Below are positions 49,836 through 61,559 of a DNA stretch of 64,000 nt, piece by piece. The notes under the pieces were generated by a model. It was not told the origin of the DNA and searched no databases. It was given only the letters and a program-made list of their open reading frames with translations. Origin of the DNA: Polytrichum commune (taxonomy: Eukaryota; Streptophyta; Polytrichopsida; Polytrichales; Polytrichaceae); the NCBI GenBank assembly GCA_950295325.1, contig OX485806.1, positions 622,001 to 686,000 on the forward strand. The letters run 5' to 3'. Made by a program: the position numbers and the translations under genes. Positions within the stretch are counted from its first letter, which is position 1. Every line of letters starts with the position of its first letter.

Positions 49836-52800
49836 ATGCAATCAACTCACCAACCCCATGAACGAGCTCCTGAAGCTGGAGGGATGCACGGGCCGGAAAC
49901 TGTGACCTCTCGGGCACCTCGCGAGCTTCCAGCGGTAATAAGAGCTGATCTATCTATTCCAATATACATAAAATTATTAGGTTGGGTGGGGCCGGGAATA
50001 TGTCATGTAAGTTGCTAGAATTGTACCTTCTGGATGCTTGTCTAAGTAGATTCGGCCTGATAAACTCGGGTGAAGCACTGTCACTGAACAGTAGTAGAAT
50101 GGAACGGTCGATAGCAACTGAATCATGTTATTGGGTTGTCATGCTTTCTCAAAATAGTTCTGTGTCATGTTGGAAGCAGCTGCGTGAATGAAGAGTTTCT
50201 ACCATCATAATTGCTCCTTGATCTTGTGGTGTTTGTTGCGTTCCTTACTGAAGTACACGATCCATTGCCATTTAGCACAGCCTAGTGCCCCTCTCCCATG
50301 CCAAAATGAAACGAGTGCATCCTGGCCTCTGCAAATTAAGCTATGATCAAGGGTAATTGGTTTGTCTTGAGCTCTTGTTTCTACAATTCTCATCACACAT
50401 GTAGCCGAAAAAGAAGTTTTGACACATATTCCAAAACACTCCCACATGTTGCATTCTCAGTATGATCTCATGTGGGAACTTTTGACCTGCAGACTTGCGA
50501 CTAGGTTGGTAAGATGATAAAAATTCAGGAAACAGATCGCGGAATACTTTAGCATGACCCAACGTATTCCGCGGTCTCATGGCTCAAGTGCAAACTTGTG
50601 ATCATTCTCACAACCTCAATTGTCCATTCCTCAAGCATCTAAGTGTTCCGGCGACTAATTTGCTTGGTGGTCACCTTCCATTTCTCAAGTATTTAAGTTC
50701 GGTGTGGTGGCTAACCTAGTTGGGAGTCATTTTGTCATACTCGCTAATGGGCAATTATCCATATGTCAGTTTTACCCTCACATGGTTCGATGAACCGATG
50801 ACGAAACGTCGGAGACCACTTAAAAAACCCCCGTCTCCCTACAACTAGTGTTAATTAGGATTTGTGAAAGAATCACCATGGTCCTTTGTGTTCAAATGTG
50901 ACGAGGACTTGTTTTAAATCGCAGGATTTTTTGACAGAACGGAGTGCATATGGCATGAACTCCCAGCAGGACCTCAATTACTCAATGGGTGGTGGTCACC
51001 ATCGGACACCCCGATTTCAGCAAGTAAGACTTCCAGGCTAATATTATAGGCCGTCGTGTCTTCTTAATTTGTGAAGTATTTCAGTAAATGAAGTTCATAT
51101 GTGTCGGTGGTAATAAAAAAACTAACATGGTTCTTTTTCTATGCAGGGAGCCCAACCGCCGGCTCCGGAGCCATCCAGGACTCGAAACTCTTCAGATGGT
51201 TACCCCCCACCTGCTCCGGTATGTGTTTAAAAGGCCTTCTTTGTACATTTTTGAATTCGATCGATGTTTTCTCTGTTCTGGTTTCGGGAAACGTAGGGCT
51301 CACGAAATTAACATTGCGTCATAGCGAACTTCCATGTGTGAAATGTATTATGTATGGCGTGGTTCAAATTACGCCTAGTGGGTCATAATGTAAGTGCGCT
51401 ACTTTGATCATATCGATCATTCTTACATAATAATCTGCAAGGTATAATCTTGCACATGATATTTGAAAAGAAAACAGTTTTGTAAATTAACGTGAACTTG
51501 ATATTGATATACATTTTTTCAGTCACTCGATTTTTGCTAGCATGAATACGTTTGTCTCCGGAAATTGTCGATGTCAGTGGCTTGGATTATAGACGTGCTA
51601 ATATTGCAAGTTACCGATTGCAGTTCAACATGGGCACTCTTCACGCAGCTTTGCCGCATGAGCGGGATCCTAATGCTGGTGCAGCTTCTCAGTGGTCACA
51701 ATCCCATCCCCAGTATCCCCATGTTCCTGCTCCAGGTAAATTCCAACCCTTGAAATACGAGGCTATTTTCCTTTGGTAATTCGAATTTGCGTATGATTAT
51801 CAACTCGAGGAGCCCAACCTTGGGTCCCTCGCGTTGGCTATCATACAACACTGGTGTGAGGAATCGATCTGAACAAGAAACCAAGAATTTCATACCATCA
51901 TTTTTTTTGGGGGTCCCAAGTAAGTACACAGATTGTGAGGGGGGATATGGAATATGGGTTACAATTGTTCTATTTATAGCCATTAGAAAGACACCACATC
52001 ATCAAGAATCTTCTCTATCCCAGTGATGACATCTGCAGTTGCTTCTTACTTTTGGGAAGACATTTCGCACATTAAAAAGCAACTTGGTTTTGTGGTTTAG
52101 CTGCAGGTGGATATGGATATGGTTACGGATACGGCCACCAATACCCTCCCAGCACCGTTCAGTAAGTCCAATTCAGACACTCAAAGTTCAAACAAAGTGT
52201 TGGTCTGGTATCGTTTTTTTTAATTTTTTTTATTATTGAGATACAATCTGGGTATCTATACAGTGTGCCGGGACATTTTTGGTCATAATCGATCATAATC
52301 CTAGTGTTTCCAAGTCCGACCGGTTACATGTTGTGATCTTTTGGTTTTTCTTCATGAATGTGAGGTATATTCCGTAGATTCTTCTAAAACGATGCATAAG
52401 TATGCTGAAGTCTTGAACTTCTCAACCGATTATTTCCCGACCTCCACCGGTTCATCTGTATTGACACTAAATACCAATATTTGATGGGTATTACAAATTT
52501 GATACCCATGGGTAGGTTCTTTGATACTAGTATTGATGTTCATTTATTGACACCATATGTGTTCATCGAGTATATACTTTGGCCAACACTTGCTCAAACC
52601 CCATGTCAAGATATAAGTATAGATCCTCTTGAATTAGGGAGAGCAAGAATTATCATATACAAACGTACCTTTCATCCATCCGACTTTAAAACTTGACCCC
52701 CCTTACAGGTTTGTTGCCGACTCATCCCAAATGACCTCAAGTACACTAATCGGAGATCTATAAAGCTGATTCCGGTGTCAAATTGATTTTAAAAAGTAAT

Positions 52801-53017
52801 CTCCGGGCGGCTGTATACTATCGCAGGGCTTTTATGTTGGATTAATACGATAATTCCCCCTAAAAATTCCTATTAAACATGCGAATTGAATTGCAGGCAA
52901 AACGGTCCACCGGGTGGATACGGATACCATGACCAGCAAAGGGGGTTCAATCAAGGTGCGGCGTACGGAAGTCGTCCATATTATTCACAGAGTGCCGGCG
53001 GATATCATTATGGTTGA
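49836..53017 (+). CDS. 5'-truncated AGD14-like paralogue lacking the ARF-GAP domain
   Basis: Six segments match exons 8-13 of the AGD14-like gene in order: 49836-49934, 50925-51023, 51147-51218, 51624-51735, 52107-52161 and 52897-53017. All splice signals and phases are kept and there are no in-frame stops, giving a possible 185-residue protein from the ATG at 49836. It keeps the TSRAPRELP, QQDL.YSM, FNMGTLHAALPH, PNAGAASQW and GGYGYGYGY blocks and ends in QSAGGYHYG instead of NPFG. The zinc finger, charged region and DPF repeats are missing, and I found no trace of them in the 9 kb upstream. The 3' UTR is conserved too, so this is a DNA-level duplication, not a retrocopy, because introns are present. 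It may be a young pseudogene or a new small Gly/Gln/Tyr-rich protein; the intact frames slightly favour selection or recent origin. Confidence 0.6.
52270..52458 (+). repeat. Dispersed repeat family C, copy 3, in an intron of the truncated paralogue
   Basis: GGTCATAATCGATCATAATC, TTTCCAAGTCCGACCGGTTA, CATGTTGTGATCTTTTGG, TTCTTCTAAAACGATGCATA and CCACCGGTTCATCTG follow the family order. It sits in the last intron (52162-52896) and partly explains why that intron is longer than its counterpart in the full gene. Confidence 0.75.
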
Positions 53018-53635
53018 CGGAATTCATCCGCTGCAAATTAGGGCAAGGCGGTGGGGTGGAGGCTTAAACCTAGAAAGTTCGAGGACTGAATTCAATCAAT
53101 AGTGCGGCTAATACGGCATGGACTCCAACTAGCTATCCCTAGGATCATCTTACGACCTTGGAGATTTCATACTTTGGGGTTGCACTACCGGCCGAAGCTT
53201 AAGAGTCTTGGTTGCTCATGTGTACTGAGAGTAACCAGAAGCAGAAGTGCCAAGCACATTACGTGTTTTTATTTTACTCCTGTTGTGTTTTTTTGGTTTT
53301 TTATTTAGTTTTTATTTTTCAATAATTATTTTCTAGTACTTAGTTCCAAGTTCTAATAAGTGATTCCAAGCCTTCGGGTTGTATCTTGCCATGCTATAGA
53401 GTAGATATTCCTCCTCCAGTCTAGCGACAGTGGGTTTCTGGTGATGGTTCTCCATTAGGAGGTGGACCAGGGAGAACGAATATGAATAGTTCAATGATGC
53501 TCTAGTTACTGAGTACATGTTTGTGTATAGGATCTTGGGTACTTGTTGTAGTAATGAAGTGCTCCTTGGATCAGTTTTTTAAATTGAAATAATAAATAAT
53601 AAATAAAATAAGATAGAATTTTATGGTTTTTATGG

Positions 53636-53870
53636 TTATGTGCATGTTGGCTGCACAAATCATAATGAAGATTGCCACTTGGCTTTTTGTTTACTTTGTT
53701 CAAATTTGAATATGGCGATATGATGCAGTTTTCTCTCAAATTAGAAGTTAGGGCACAAGGGAGGAGCTATCATGGTTGATGTACTGGCAACGATGTAGGT
53801 TGCGAATGTGACTTTGATGCAAAGTTGGTACTTACTTGCCAAACCAAGTTGTTGCATTGGTTTTTTCCAC
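53636..53870 (+). repeat. Dispersed repeat, copy 2 (partner of 1856-2090)
   Basis: GTGCATGTTGGCTGCACAAA, GGGCACAAGGGAGGAGCTAT, CATTGG and CTTGCCAAACCAAGTTGTT follow the order in the left-hand copy. Confidence 0.65.
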
Positions 53871-53880
53871 CTTTTGTTTT

Positions 53881-53900
53881 GGGGGGGGGGGGGGGGGGGG
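53881..53900 (+). repeat. G homopolymer, about 20 bases
   Basis: An uninterrupted run of about twenty G residues; the exact length may be a sequencing uncertainty. Confidence 0.85.
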
Positions 53901-53995
53901 GAGTTCTTGTGCCAGAGGGGAAAAAGTCACCTTACTAAGTTTTGGTGCAAGTTGGCCTCATGAAGCCATAAAAACAACAATACTATCATGTACAA

Positions 53996-54215
53996 TGATC
54001 GGGGAGAACCGACAGTTAGTTACAAATGAACCGGTTGAGTTTGAGAAATTATTGGTTGAAGTTCAAGATTGCAGGAAAATTACCGATCCATTTTGAGGAA
54101 TTTATAGAATATACCCCAATTTAACAAAGGAAAACCGGAGGATGTCAAGATGTCACCGGTTGGACTTGCAAACACTAGGATCTCAACCGATTATGCCCAA
54201 AAATCTCCCCGATCA
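53996..54215 (-). repeat. Dispersed repeat family C, copy 4 (inverted)
   Basis: On the minus strand it reads the family blocks in order, with CAAATGAACCGGTTGAGTTT on the plus strand equal to the reverse of the terminal AACCGGTTCATCTG block, then GAGGAATTTATAGAATATAC and ACCGGTTGGACTTGCAAACA. Confidence 0.75.
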
Positions 54216-54579
54216 CTGATCATGTACATGTATTTGAGCAAATTTGTGCCCCAATTTTTAGGTGGTACGATAGTTGTTTGGACTTTATATCAATTCTACA
54301 AAGTTATGTTCTAGTTGACTCTCAACATATGTACTGAGTTTTGTAATTATCAAAGTTGTCTAGAAACTCCAAGAGCATGACACTTGTTGACATACAGTGA
54401 CTTGACAAATCATGAGTTTACAAACATATCAATTATTAGAGTTATCCATAATGTAGAGCAATGAAACCATGGTTTTAGTCCCAAACCCACGTTGATGAGT
54501 ATTAACACAAAGTCATTTAAGCTTTCTTAATGCTTATAATTATACCATACACAAAGAGTGGTGTTAGGCTATTAGAAAC

Positions 54580-54874
54580 TACACTAAATATGATATTTAG
54601 TGTTTGATTACATTTAGTGTTTTACCACCCTACTTTGCTCAACATTAATTTTCAATTCTTTGATAATTAGTGTTGGACATAAATGCGCCGCCGCCGCCTT
54701 CCTTGTTGCCACCTCTTTCGTGGAAACAATCAATCGCCTTCCTTGTTGCCACCTCTTTCCTACTAAACATTAAATTCGTGCATGTAACTTTCACATATTA
54801 ACATAGGTGATATTTAGTGTTTGAGTTTACATTTAATGTTACTTACTTTCATAGGGTTAGTGATATTTAGTGTA
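54580..54874 (+). mobile_element. MITE family E, copy 3
   Basis: Starts TACACTAAATATGATATTTA and ends TATTTAGTGTA. Contains TTGATTACATTTAGTG, CTCAACATTAATTTTCAATT, CATGTAACTTTCACATATTA and TTTCATAGGGTTAG, and includes an internal direct repeat CGCCTTCCTTGTTGCCACCT. Confidence 0.8.
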
Positions 54875-54879
54875 GTGTT

Positions 54880-55004
54880 CGTATTTAGTGTATCTAACAC
54901 TAAATATCGTATTTAGTGTATCTAACACTAAATATCATATTTAGTGTATCTAACACTAAATATCATATTTAGTGTATCTAACACTAATATCATATTTAGT
55001 GTAG
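54880..55004. repeat. Palindromic tandem array, 28-bp unit, about 4.5 copies
   Basis: The unit CATATTTAGTGTATCTAACA followed by CTAAATAT repeats head to tail. Each unit is itself nearly palindromic and is built from the terminal motif of the adjacent family E MITE, so it probably arose by amplification of that end. Confidence 0.85.
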
Positions 55005-55019
55005 CTATCTTAGAGCTTG

Positions 55020-55400
55020 CTTATCTTAAAAGGCATATTGTCACCTCGGGAGTCTAATATGTATGTGAGATATATGACATCGTTACTAGTGAGTCTAGGA
55101 TCTTCTAATGTTGCTATGGTCATTTAGATTTGGCGTGTCATTGTTCCTTTGTGGCCTTAATCCTTTTCTTGGTTGAAGTGTATGAGTTTGTATTTTTCTC
55201 CATAGCTTGTGAGGAGTGTAGTGAGCGTGCTTGTATAGAGTTTTTAATCGGTGTTTGCTAGGGCTATTGGACTATAGTTGGTGAGTACGAGGGGGTCGTC
55301 CTTTTTGTGTAGGAGTGTTGTTTTGCTATGCTTCCAATGATTTGGGATGTTTTCTAATGGTAACATTGTTGGAAGAACAAATAAAGCATGTTGTGGAAAG
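55020..55400 (-). mobile_element. LINE (non-LTR) reverse transcriptase fragment, degenerate
   Basis: On the minus strand the translation gives the typical plant/eukaryote LINE palm-finger wording: WKHSKTTLLHKKDDP, NYSPIALANT, KLYTSTLTTLLTSYGEKY, then LEDPRLTSNDVIYLTYI. In-frame stops and a frame change occur between these blocks, so it is a dead relic of perhaps 120 residues. It is cut off on its 3' side by the palindromic array. The catalytic YADD region is not present. Confidence 0.8.
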
Positions 55401-57507
55401 TTGGTAGTAGGGCTTTTCATACTTACATATTTGTGGCAATTTTTTCTTATATGCTATGGGTGGGGTGTGACATGCATGGGGTTTATATCTCAACCTAGGT
55501 CTATCAATCTCAAACTTACAAATCCAACAGTCTTTGCCAATCCAATAGTTATGATGTCTATTGACTTGGCAACAATGAACAAGGAGAAATTTGAGCCAGC
55601 TTTGTCACTATCATTACTTCTTTATTATCAACTGCTTATTCATTAAAATACTTTTGATTGTTCCATGCATTTTTACTTTACATCAGATTTTTTTCCAAAA
55701 TGTGGTTCAATTCATCTACTAGGGTTTTAATTTGAACCAGCAATTCGGAAAAATGAATTGGTTCATCTATAACTAGTAGCCGGTTCTCCTCATTCGTTGG
55801 TTAGCAGTGCCCGCACACATGCATTAGCAAATTCTCAAATAAATCATTGACATACTTATACAAAACTTGCTACATGTTTTGTACCTTCATAACATTACTC
55901 AGTTGGTGTGTTATGTTCATGATGGGCCCAATAGTATATTCGAGAATGAAGACTCTACATGCCGGAATCCCACTGCTTTAGATTGAGTTTGAAGTCAGGG
56001 CAGCTGAACACAACTCATCAGCTGAGTAATGTTATGGAGATACAATCTCAAAGAGCGTGTAGTTAAACTAGAGTGAAGAGTGAAGAGCTCATAGATAAAT
56101 GAAGAGTGATCAATCTAGAGATTTGGATACTCTTCAAGTCTTAGGCTCCTATTCAAAGTATGGATCGAAAGTCTAAGGGTCGGTTACACCATGGACCATG
56201 AAGTTGGGCCATGAAAGATGGTCTTTTCCATGGTCCAATTTGATGGTCCAACTTTCATGGTCCAATTTCTTAAAAAATCAATTCACAAAGCCTTTGGGCC
56301 CCTCCGACCCATACACTCGTTCCTTGTTGGATGCCTAAGCCCTTGCCTCCAAGGAACCAGTGTATGGGTTGGTTTGCCCTAGCCCCCCTCACTAGGTGTA
56401 AACCGAATGTGAACCAAGAAGAATGACCATGCACCAAAAAGTGAATGTGCTGATTTTTTTTAATAGATGCCCAGAAAAGGCAGTTTTGAAATTTTTTAAG
56501 TTTGACCATTCTCTTGTCTTCTCTTGGGCTTCAATTGTCTTCACTATCTTGTTAAATATGGCGAAGATGTGGCTTGCAAATCTTCTCACAACGATTTTTT
56601 TTTTTAAAAGTGAGCGACTCAATTTGTACATGTGACATGTAATTTACATGTGACATGTACCTTGTGTTGTACACTGAGCATTATTTGCAACCCGCCTCAT
56701 CATGTGCACTCGAATTCTTGAGTTCTAGATGTCCCACATTGTTTGGTGAAACATGTGGGAGTTGGTTTAAGGGGTAGTGTAGGGAAGAAATGGTATGTCT
56801 CATGGGCTATGATATGATCAAGGCACATAGAGAGCATTCTTGCTTCTCAAGATTCATTAGAGCACACAAATGTTGAAAAGTGTGCCTTGTGAGCCTTACC
56901 TAGTGGGAAGAGTTGTATATAACCCCCCCCCTTGTAAAAAAATTCATTATAAGAGCATGTCTTTGCCATGGGCCCTTGTCTTTTTCTACCATACCACCTC
57001 TTTTGCCTCTCTCACTGCAAAACCCGTTAGACCATGTCACTGGATTATGTAGGCCTTAAAATATGTCTTTTGGGGACCTCAACCTCCATGATCACTTTGA
57101 CATTTTTTTCCTTGGTTTAAACCGAAGTGGTCCCGGGATGAGTTCAACAACCAATGAACGGTCTTACATGGCCCTGGGACGACTTCATGGTCCATTGTGT
57201 AAACAGCCCCTAACATGCAAAAGTGGGTGCTTTAGCGAATTCTTAGATAAATCAGAAATATTTCATACTTGAACAAAACGTGCAACTTGGAATGTCTGCG
57301 GGTCCCATTTAATATTAAAAGCTTGCAAGTTCACCACGATGGCCACAACAGCGACAACTAAGCTGATTGCAACAGTTTAGAATTTCAGTAACTACTTCAA
57401 TTCATCAGTGAATGGCAAGTGTCATTCAATGATGCAAGCTACTCGCAAATATGTTGAAGGCGTTAGCTAATTCTGATACTGGATGCATGGACGTCGAGGG
57501 AGACGAA

Positions 57508-59593
57508 CTATGAGGAGCCTTGATCCTCAGTTTCTGGATGTGCAAGCTGCCTCATCTGATGCACGAAATCCAAGAGTGCTGTATGCGAGGATCCTCCTTT
57601 CATCACCGCCGTCTGGGATGCATTCCTGAGTTCTCGGCAGTTGTTTCTGATCATCTCAATCTCTGGATCATCGTCTCCTACTCCGATCGACATTATTCGT
57701 CTCACCTTGCTGTCCACCTCTTCCTTAAGCAGCAGACCGGAGTACTTCTTCCCGTCGAGCTCCAGCTCCAACCCTACCTTCCACACATGGGTAATGTACC
57801 TGCAATTTGTGTTCTGTTCAGCGAGTTGAGGCCAACCCAGCATAGGCACTCCGCAAGAGATGCTCTCGATGGTGGAGTTCCATCCGCAGTGGGTTAAGAA
57901 TGCTCCCACCGCAGGGTGGGAGAGAACGGCAGTTTGTGGCACCCAGGGTGCCACAAGAGCTCGGTCTTTTGTCCGCTCCAAAAACTCGGAGAATATGGTT
58001 TGAAATTCTGAGGCCTTTCCGTCAAGATTATACTTCAGAAGATCTGCCCGGATGACCCACAGGAATGCATGGTGACTCATTTCCAGGCCATCAGCAATCT
58101 CTTTCACCTGCTCTATGGACACTTTCGCCATGCTTCCAAACGAAACATATAGAACGGATTTCGAGCTTTGTGTGTCAAGCCATAACAAAGATTTGTGATC
58201 CTCCTCCCACAAGGCACTTCCAGCTCCAACGGCACATGGCTCTTGTTCTTGTTCTTGTTCTTGTTCGTTATCGTTGTGGTGATCTGCAGAGCAATTAGGG
58301 TTTGTGAAGACAAGTGGTCCAATAGGGTAGATGGTGGAGTGCATGTTGCCCCTCAGTTCGTCGATGGCTCTTGCTTCCAATTCGTCGAACGTGTTGAAGA
58401 GGATGCAAGTGCATTTCGGGATGCATGGGATTTGCCATTCTTGGAGGAATCTTATTACGTAATCAAAATGGAGAAGTCTGGGAATGTCTCCCACTCGCAT
58501 TGCCGGTGATGCCCCTGGGAGGCAAGTGAGTGGCCGTTGCAGCACAGCAGCCTCCTCTTCACTGTGTGCGGGACGGAAAACAGTGCTCTTTGGATCGACG
58601 TAAGGATTTGCGGGATCGTTGGCAGGTGGTACCGGAAGAACCCCTGCGGCTCGGAGTGCTGAAATGTTGCAATTGCAGTAAAGAGACACAGCGGAAGGGG
58701 TTACAAACCCTACCACGGGGATGCCACATTTGATGGCTGCTTCTCCGACAATTGGCATGGTAATGTCCCGGATGACGCATGTGATTGGAGATTGTTGATG
58801 GAGATGAGTGAAGAGTTCCTCGAGTGCAGGTCCCAGCTTCAACGTTGCGTCTAGGAATAAAGAGATGTCGTCATGCCGGGGTTTTTCATCTGGTAACCCA
58901 TCCGGTATGGCAACGAACTCAATCGCCGAACTGCGAGAAGGAGCAGTATCTAAGGGTCAGATTTTTTATTGCATTTCCTCTCCTACTCAACAAAAGCTTC
59001 TTCAATCTAGAGACGATGTATGCACTCGCAGTATTTGCAAAATGCTCAAGTGTGTGATTGATCAAGTTGTACAGTGTCCCATCGGAGAATCGACATGCAA
59101 CCGATTATACGAAGTTTAAGTCCACAAAACAATATCCTAGAGGGAGATTTTCTAGAGAAACGATCTGGCAGAATTATGCATGAATTCATTGCAGAAGCTT
59201 TGATCATAGAGGCGATCGAGAGGCTGAGACAGATGGAATGGCCATTTAACTTGCGAAAAATGCAAACCTGAGTAAGGTTATTGTCAATAGTGCCGAGCTA
59301 TTCCTGGATATCCCTGGTGTCAATGGATTGGCTAGGACCACACAAAATCTTTAAAAAATATAAGTGGAGTAGGAGGCTGCAGCTTACTCAGATTGCACGG
59401 CGAGGGCTTGTGATTTCATCATCCGATCATGAACATGAACTGTGTTCACGAATGTAATGCGAAAATCCAGTGTGACCAGTTTTCTCGCAAGCTGCAAGGC
59501 TGGTGTAACATGGCCTTGGGCAGCCAGAGGTACAATCACTGCGTGCAGTATCTTCTTGTTTTTGTTGCAGTGTCCTCTTACACTTTGATCCAT
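57508..59593 (-). CDS. Family 1 UDP-glycosyltransferase (UGT)
   Basis: Two exons, 59593-59388 and 58930-57508, joined at CTGA|GTAAGC and CTCGCAG|TTCGG, about 542 residues. UGTs move a sugar from a UDP donor to small acceptors in the cytosol. The N-terminal PLAAQGHVTPALQLARKL holds the conserved acceptor-activating His. The 44-residue PSPG box spans residues 398-441 (W398-VPQ, HCGWNS, ending AEQ441); a Gln at the last position usually goes with UDP-glucose. YVSFGSMA, LLWLDTQ and GDIPRLL are further family landmarks. An unusual Glu/Gln dipeptide run (about residues 291-299) expands the loop before LLWLD. I start at the ATG at 59593; further upstream only a TTG is in frame. The intron position after the first ~70 residues splits the N-terminal domain. 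Acceptor unknown. Confidence 0.94.
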
Positions 59594-59957
59594 CTCGTCT
59601 GGCACTTGGTGCAGCTCCTTCAAGCACCCTGAATTTTATGCGTGAACAAAGGCGATTGCCCGGCTAACCTGAAAATTTCCTAAGACCACACATACGACGA
59701 CTGCACCGGTAATTCCACCTTAATAAGCCTGTTGCAAGCAACAATATATAGATATGTACACGTAGTGGGGTCATCATTCGCTTGAGCTGTTGTTGCAGAA
59801 TCAACAGCACTGCGCTCTATTGTCAAATTTCAGGGATTACATCCTCGGCTGCTTGAAAAGGATGGGTTACCCGAGCTGATTGATCACTTTCATCATCATC
59901 ATCCTCACTTAGTACTTATAAAAGAATTGATCTTAAAACGTTGTTTACAGCCAGCTA

Positions 59958-60081
59958 CACTACAAGCACATGAGACTTTGGCAACACATCCTACGTCCAT
60001 CATTGGAAATTGCCTTGCGTCTTTGAAAAATCTGGAACACTGACACAGGACGTGTTGTTCAAGTCCCAAATGCTTGTAGTG
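59958..60081. mobile_element. CACTA-type MITE with 3-bp target-site duplication
   Basis: 124 bp starting CACTACAAGC and ending GCTTGTAGTG, flanked on both sides by CTA (59955-59957 and 60082-60084). The inverted similarity continues inward (GACTTTGGCAACAC against GACTTGAACAACAC). CACTA termini plus a 3-bp duplication define this superfamily. Confidence 0.85.
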
Positions 60082-60088
60082 CTAGCTT

Positions 60089-61559
60089 TGTGATGGCCGG
60101 GGATTCGTGGCACTCAAGTAAAGTCATCCGGTAACAAAAATTGGATGAGTTCATCAAGAAGCTCGGATGGAGCTTACTTTAGTGAAGCACCTCCGAGTTG
60201 GCATGTAAGACCTATTTTCTCCCTCATAGCTATTTTGTAAATATTAATTAGTTGGCAAGGGGCAATGATGTGGCCTTGGATGCTCTAAGCCTATTTTCTA
60301 ACCTCCCATGAGTTGTTTCCAAGGTCATGATGTGGCTTTAATTTCACATGGTTATTTTGATAAATACCGCAAGATGTCAGCGTGTGCAATATATAATTAT
60401 GACGTGTTGTCATAAGCATTTTTTTTGTTCATAATTCATTTATTTTGCACGGGTGTGATTGCTTAAACATTTGTAATATGTCAAAATAATATATATCACC
60501 TTATGATAAATTAGTAAACTAAAAAATCAATTCCATATTAATATTATTATGATTTTATATATAATGAAATTTATTTTGAAATAAATAATATACACCATGT
60601 GATTTTCAAGATAATACAATATGTGATGAGGATTAATAAATACATTAATTTAGATAGGCTATAGTCAAAAACTTAAGATTTTCTGAGTATACCCCATCCA
60701 TAACATTGTCTTGCAAGTCTAATTCCAAATAACATATCATTTATTTTTACATTACATTATATTACCTAAAAAGTAAAATTGATATTTATATTATTTTTTG
60801 TTATATGTTTTATATTCTATCTTCGTTGTTTCATTTTGGTCATCTTATGAACACTTGCACTAATCTATCATTAGAATGACAAAGATAATTCTAAATGGTA
60901 AGTCACAAAATTATAACATCAATGTTAATGAGGATTTTGTAATGTTTTTGACCTCCAAGTTAATTATGTGCTTCATTGATGGTTTCACTTCTGGAAAGAA
61001 TTCTCAATCAATTGCTTATTTACTGATTGGAAGTGCACATATATATTGGATTTTAGACCTTGAAGGTGAAGTGCACTCAATATGGGATTTGTAGTAAAAC
61101 AACCTTCAAGAATGCAAGGGCAATGTTTTTTTCGAAGTAGGGTGGGATGGGCAACAATTTTCGGTCGGGTTCATAAATTTCTTTAGAGGGTTGTTCCAAC
61201 CCAGATCTGACACGCCCAAAAGTTCGTGAGGGGATATTTAATGTCCGCCCATATTAATTTCTTAAAAATAACCGGACTAGTAATGATAGGTTGTCAATGC
61301 ATGATGCACCCACTTGCTTTTATAAGAGGCATTTATTAAATTATTATTATTATTGTCTAACCCTCTTTGTATTTTTGCCTTAAATATTAGATTAGACTAG
61401 GATTATTTAGAACTACTAAAACTTGGTATTTTTGAAACCCTTGAGACAAGGAACCGATGACGTAAGGTAGTGTCTAAAGTGGTTCAGCTCATCCGCAAAG
61501 ATGAATGAACTCTCACTAATGAAAATACATGAGTGCCACGAATCCCCAGCCCTCTGTGA
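60089..61559. mobile_element. Possible element bounded by an imperfect inverted repeat
   Basis: GGGGATTCGTGGCACTCA at 60099-60116 is exactly mirrored by TGAGTGCCACGAATCCCC at 61530-61547, and similarity extends outwards (TGTGATGGCC against AGCCCTCTGTGATCA). The 1.4-kb interior is AT-rich and non-coding. It could be a MITE-derived or decayed DNA transposon; no target-site duplication seen. Confidence 0.45.

Larger units (their letters stand above)
53018..57507. other. Repeat nest between the truncated paralogue and the UGT gene
   Basis: The first 550 bp are 3' UTR-like sequence shared with the AGD14-like gene. Then follow a dispersed repeat, a G homopolymer, an inverted family C repeat, a family E MITE, a palindromic tandem array and a LINE fragment. 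From 55.4 to 57.5 kb there is only low-complexity and unidentified sequence, including palindromic CATGGTCC clusters near 56.19-56.27 kb. Confidence 0.55.

Noticed and set aside
56300-56375. Inverted ACCCATACACT / AGTGTATGGGT pair as a terminator or MITE
   Set aside because: Short, imperfect and without further end structure; noted only as a small hairpin.
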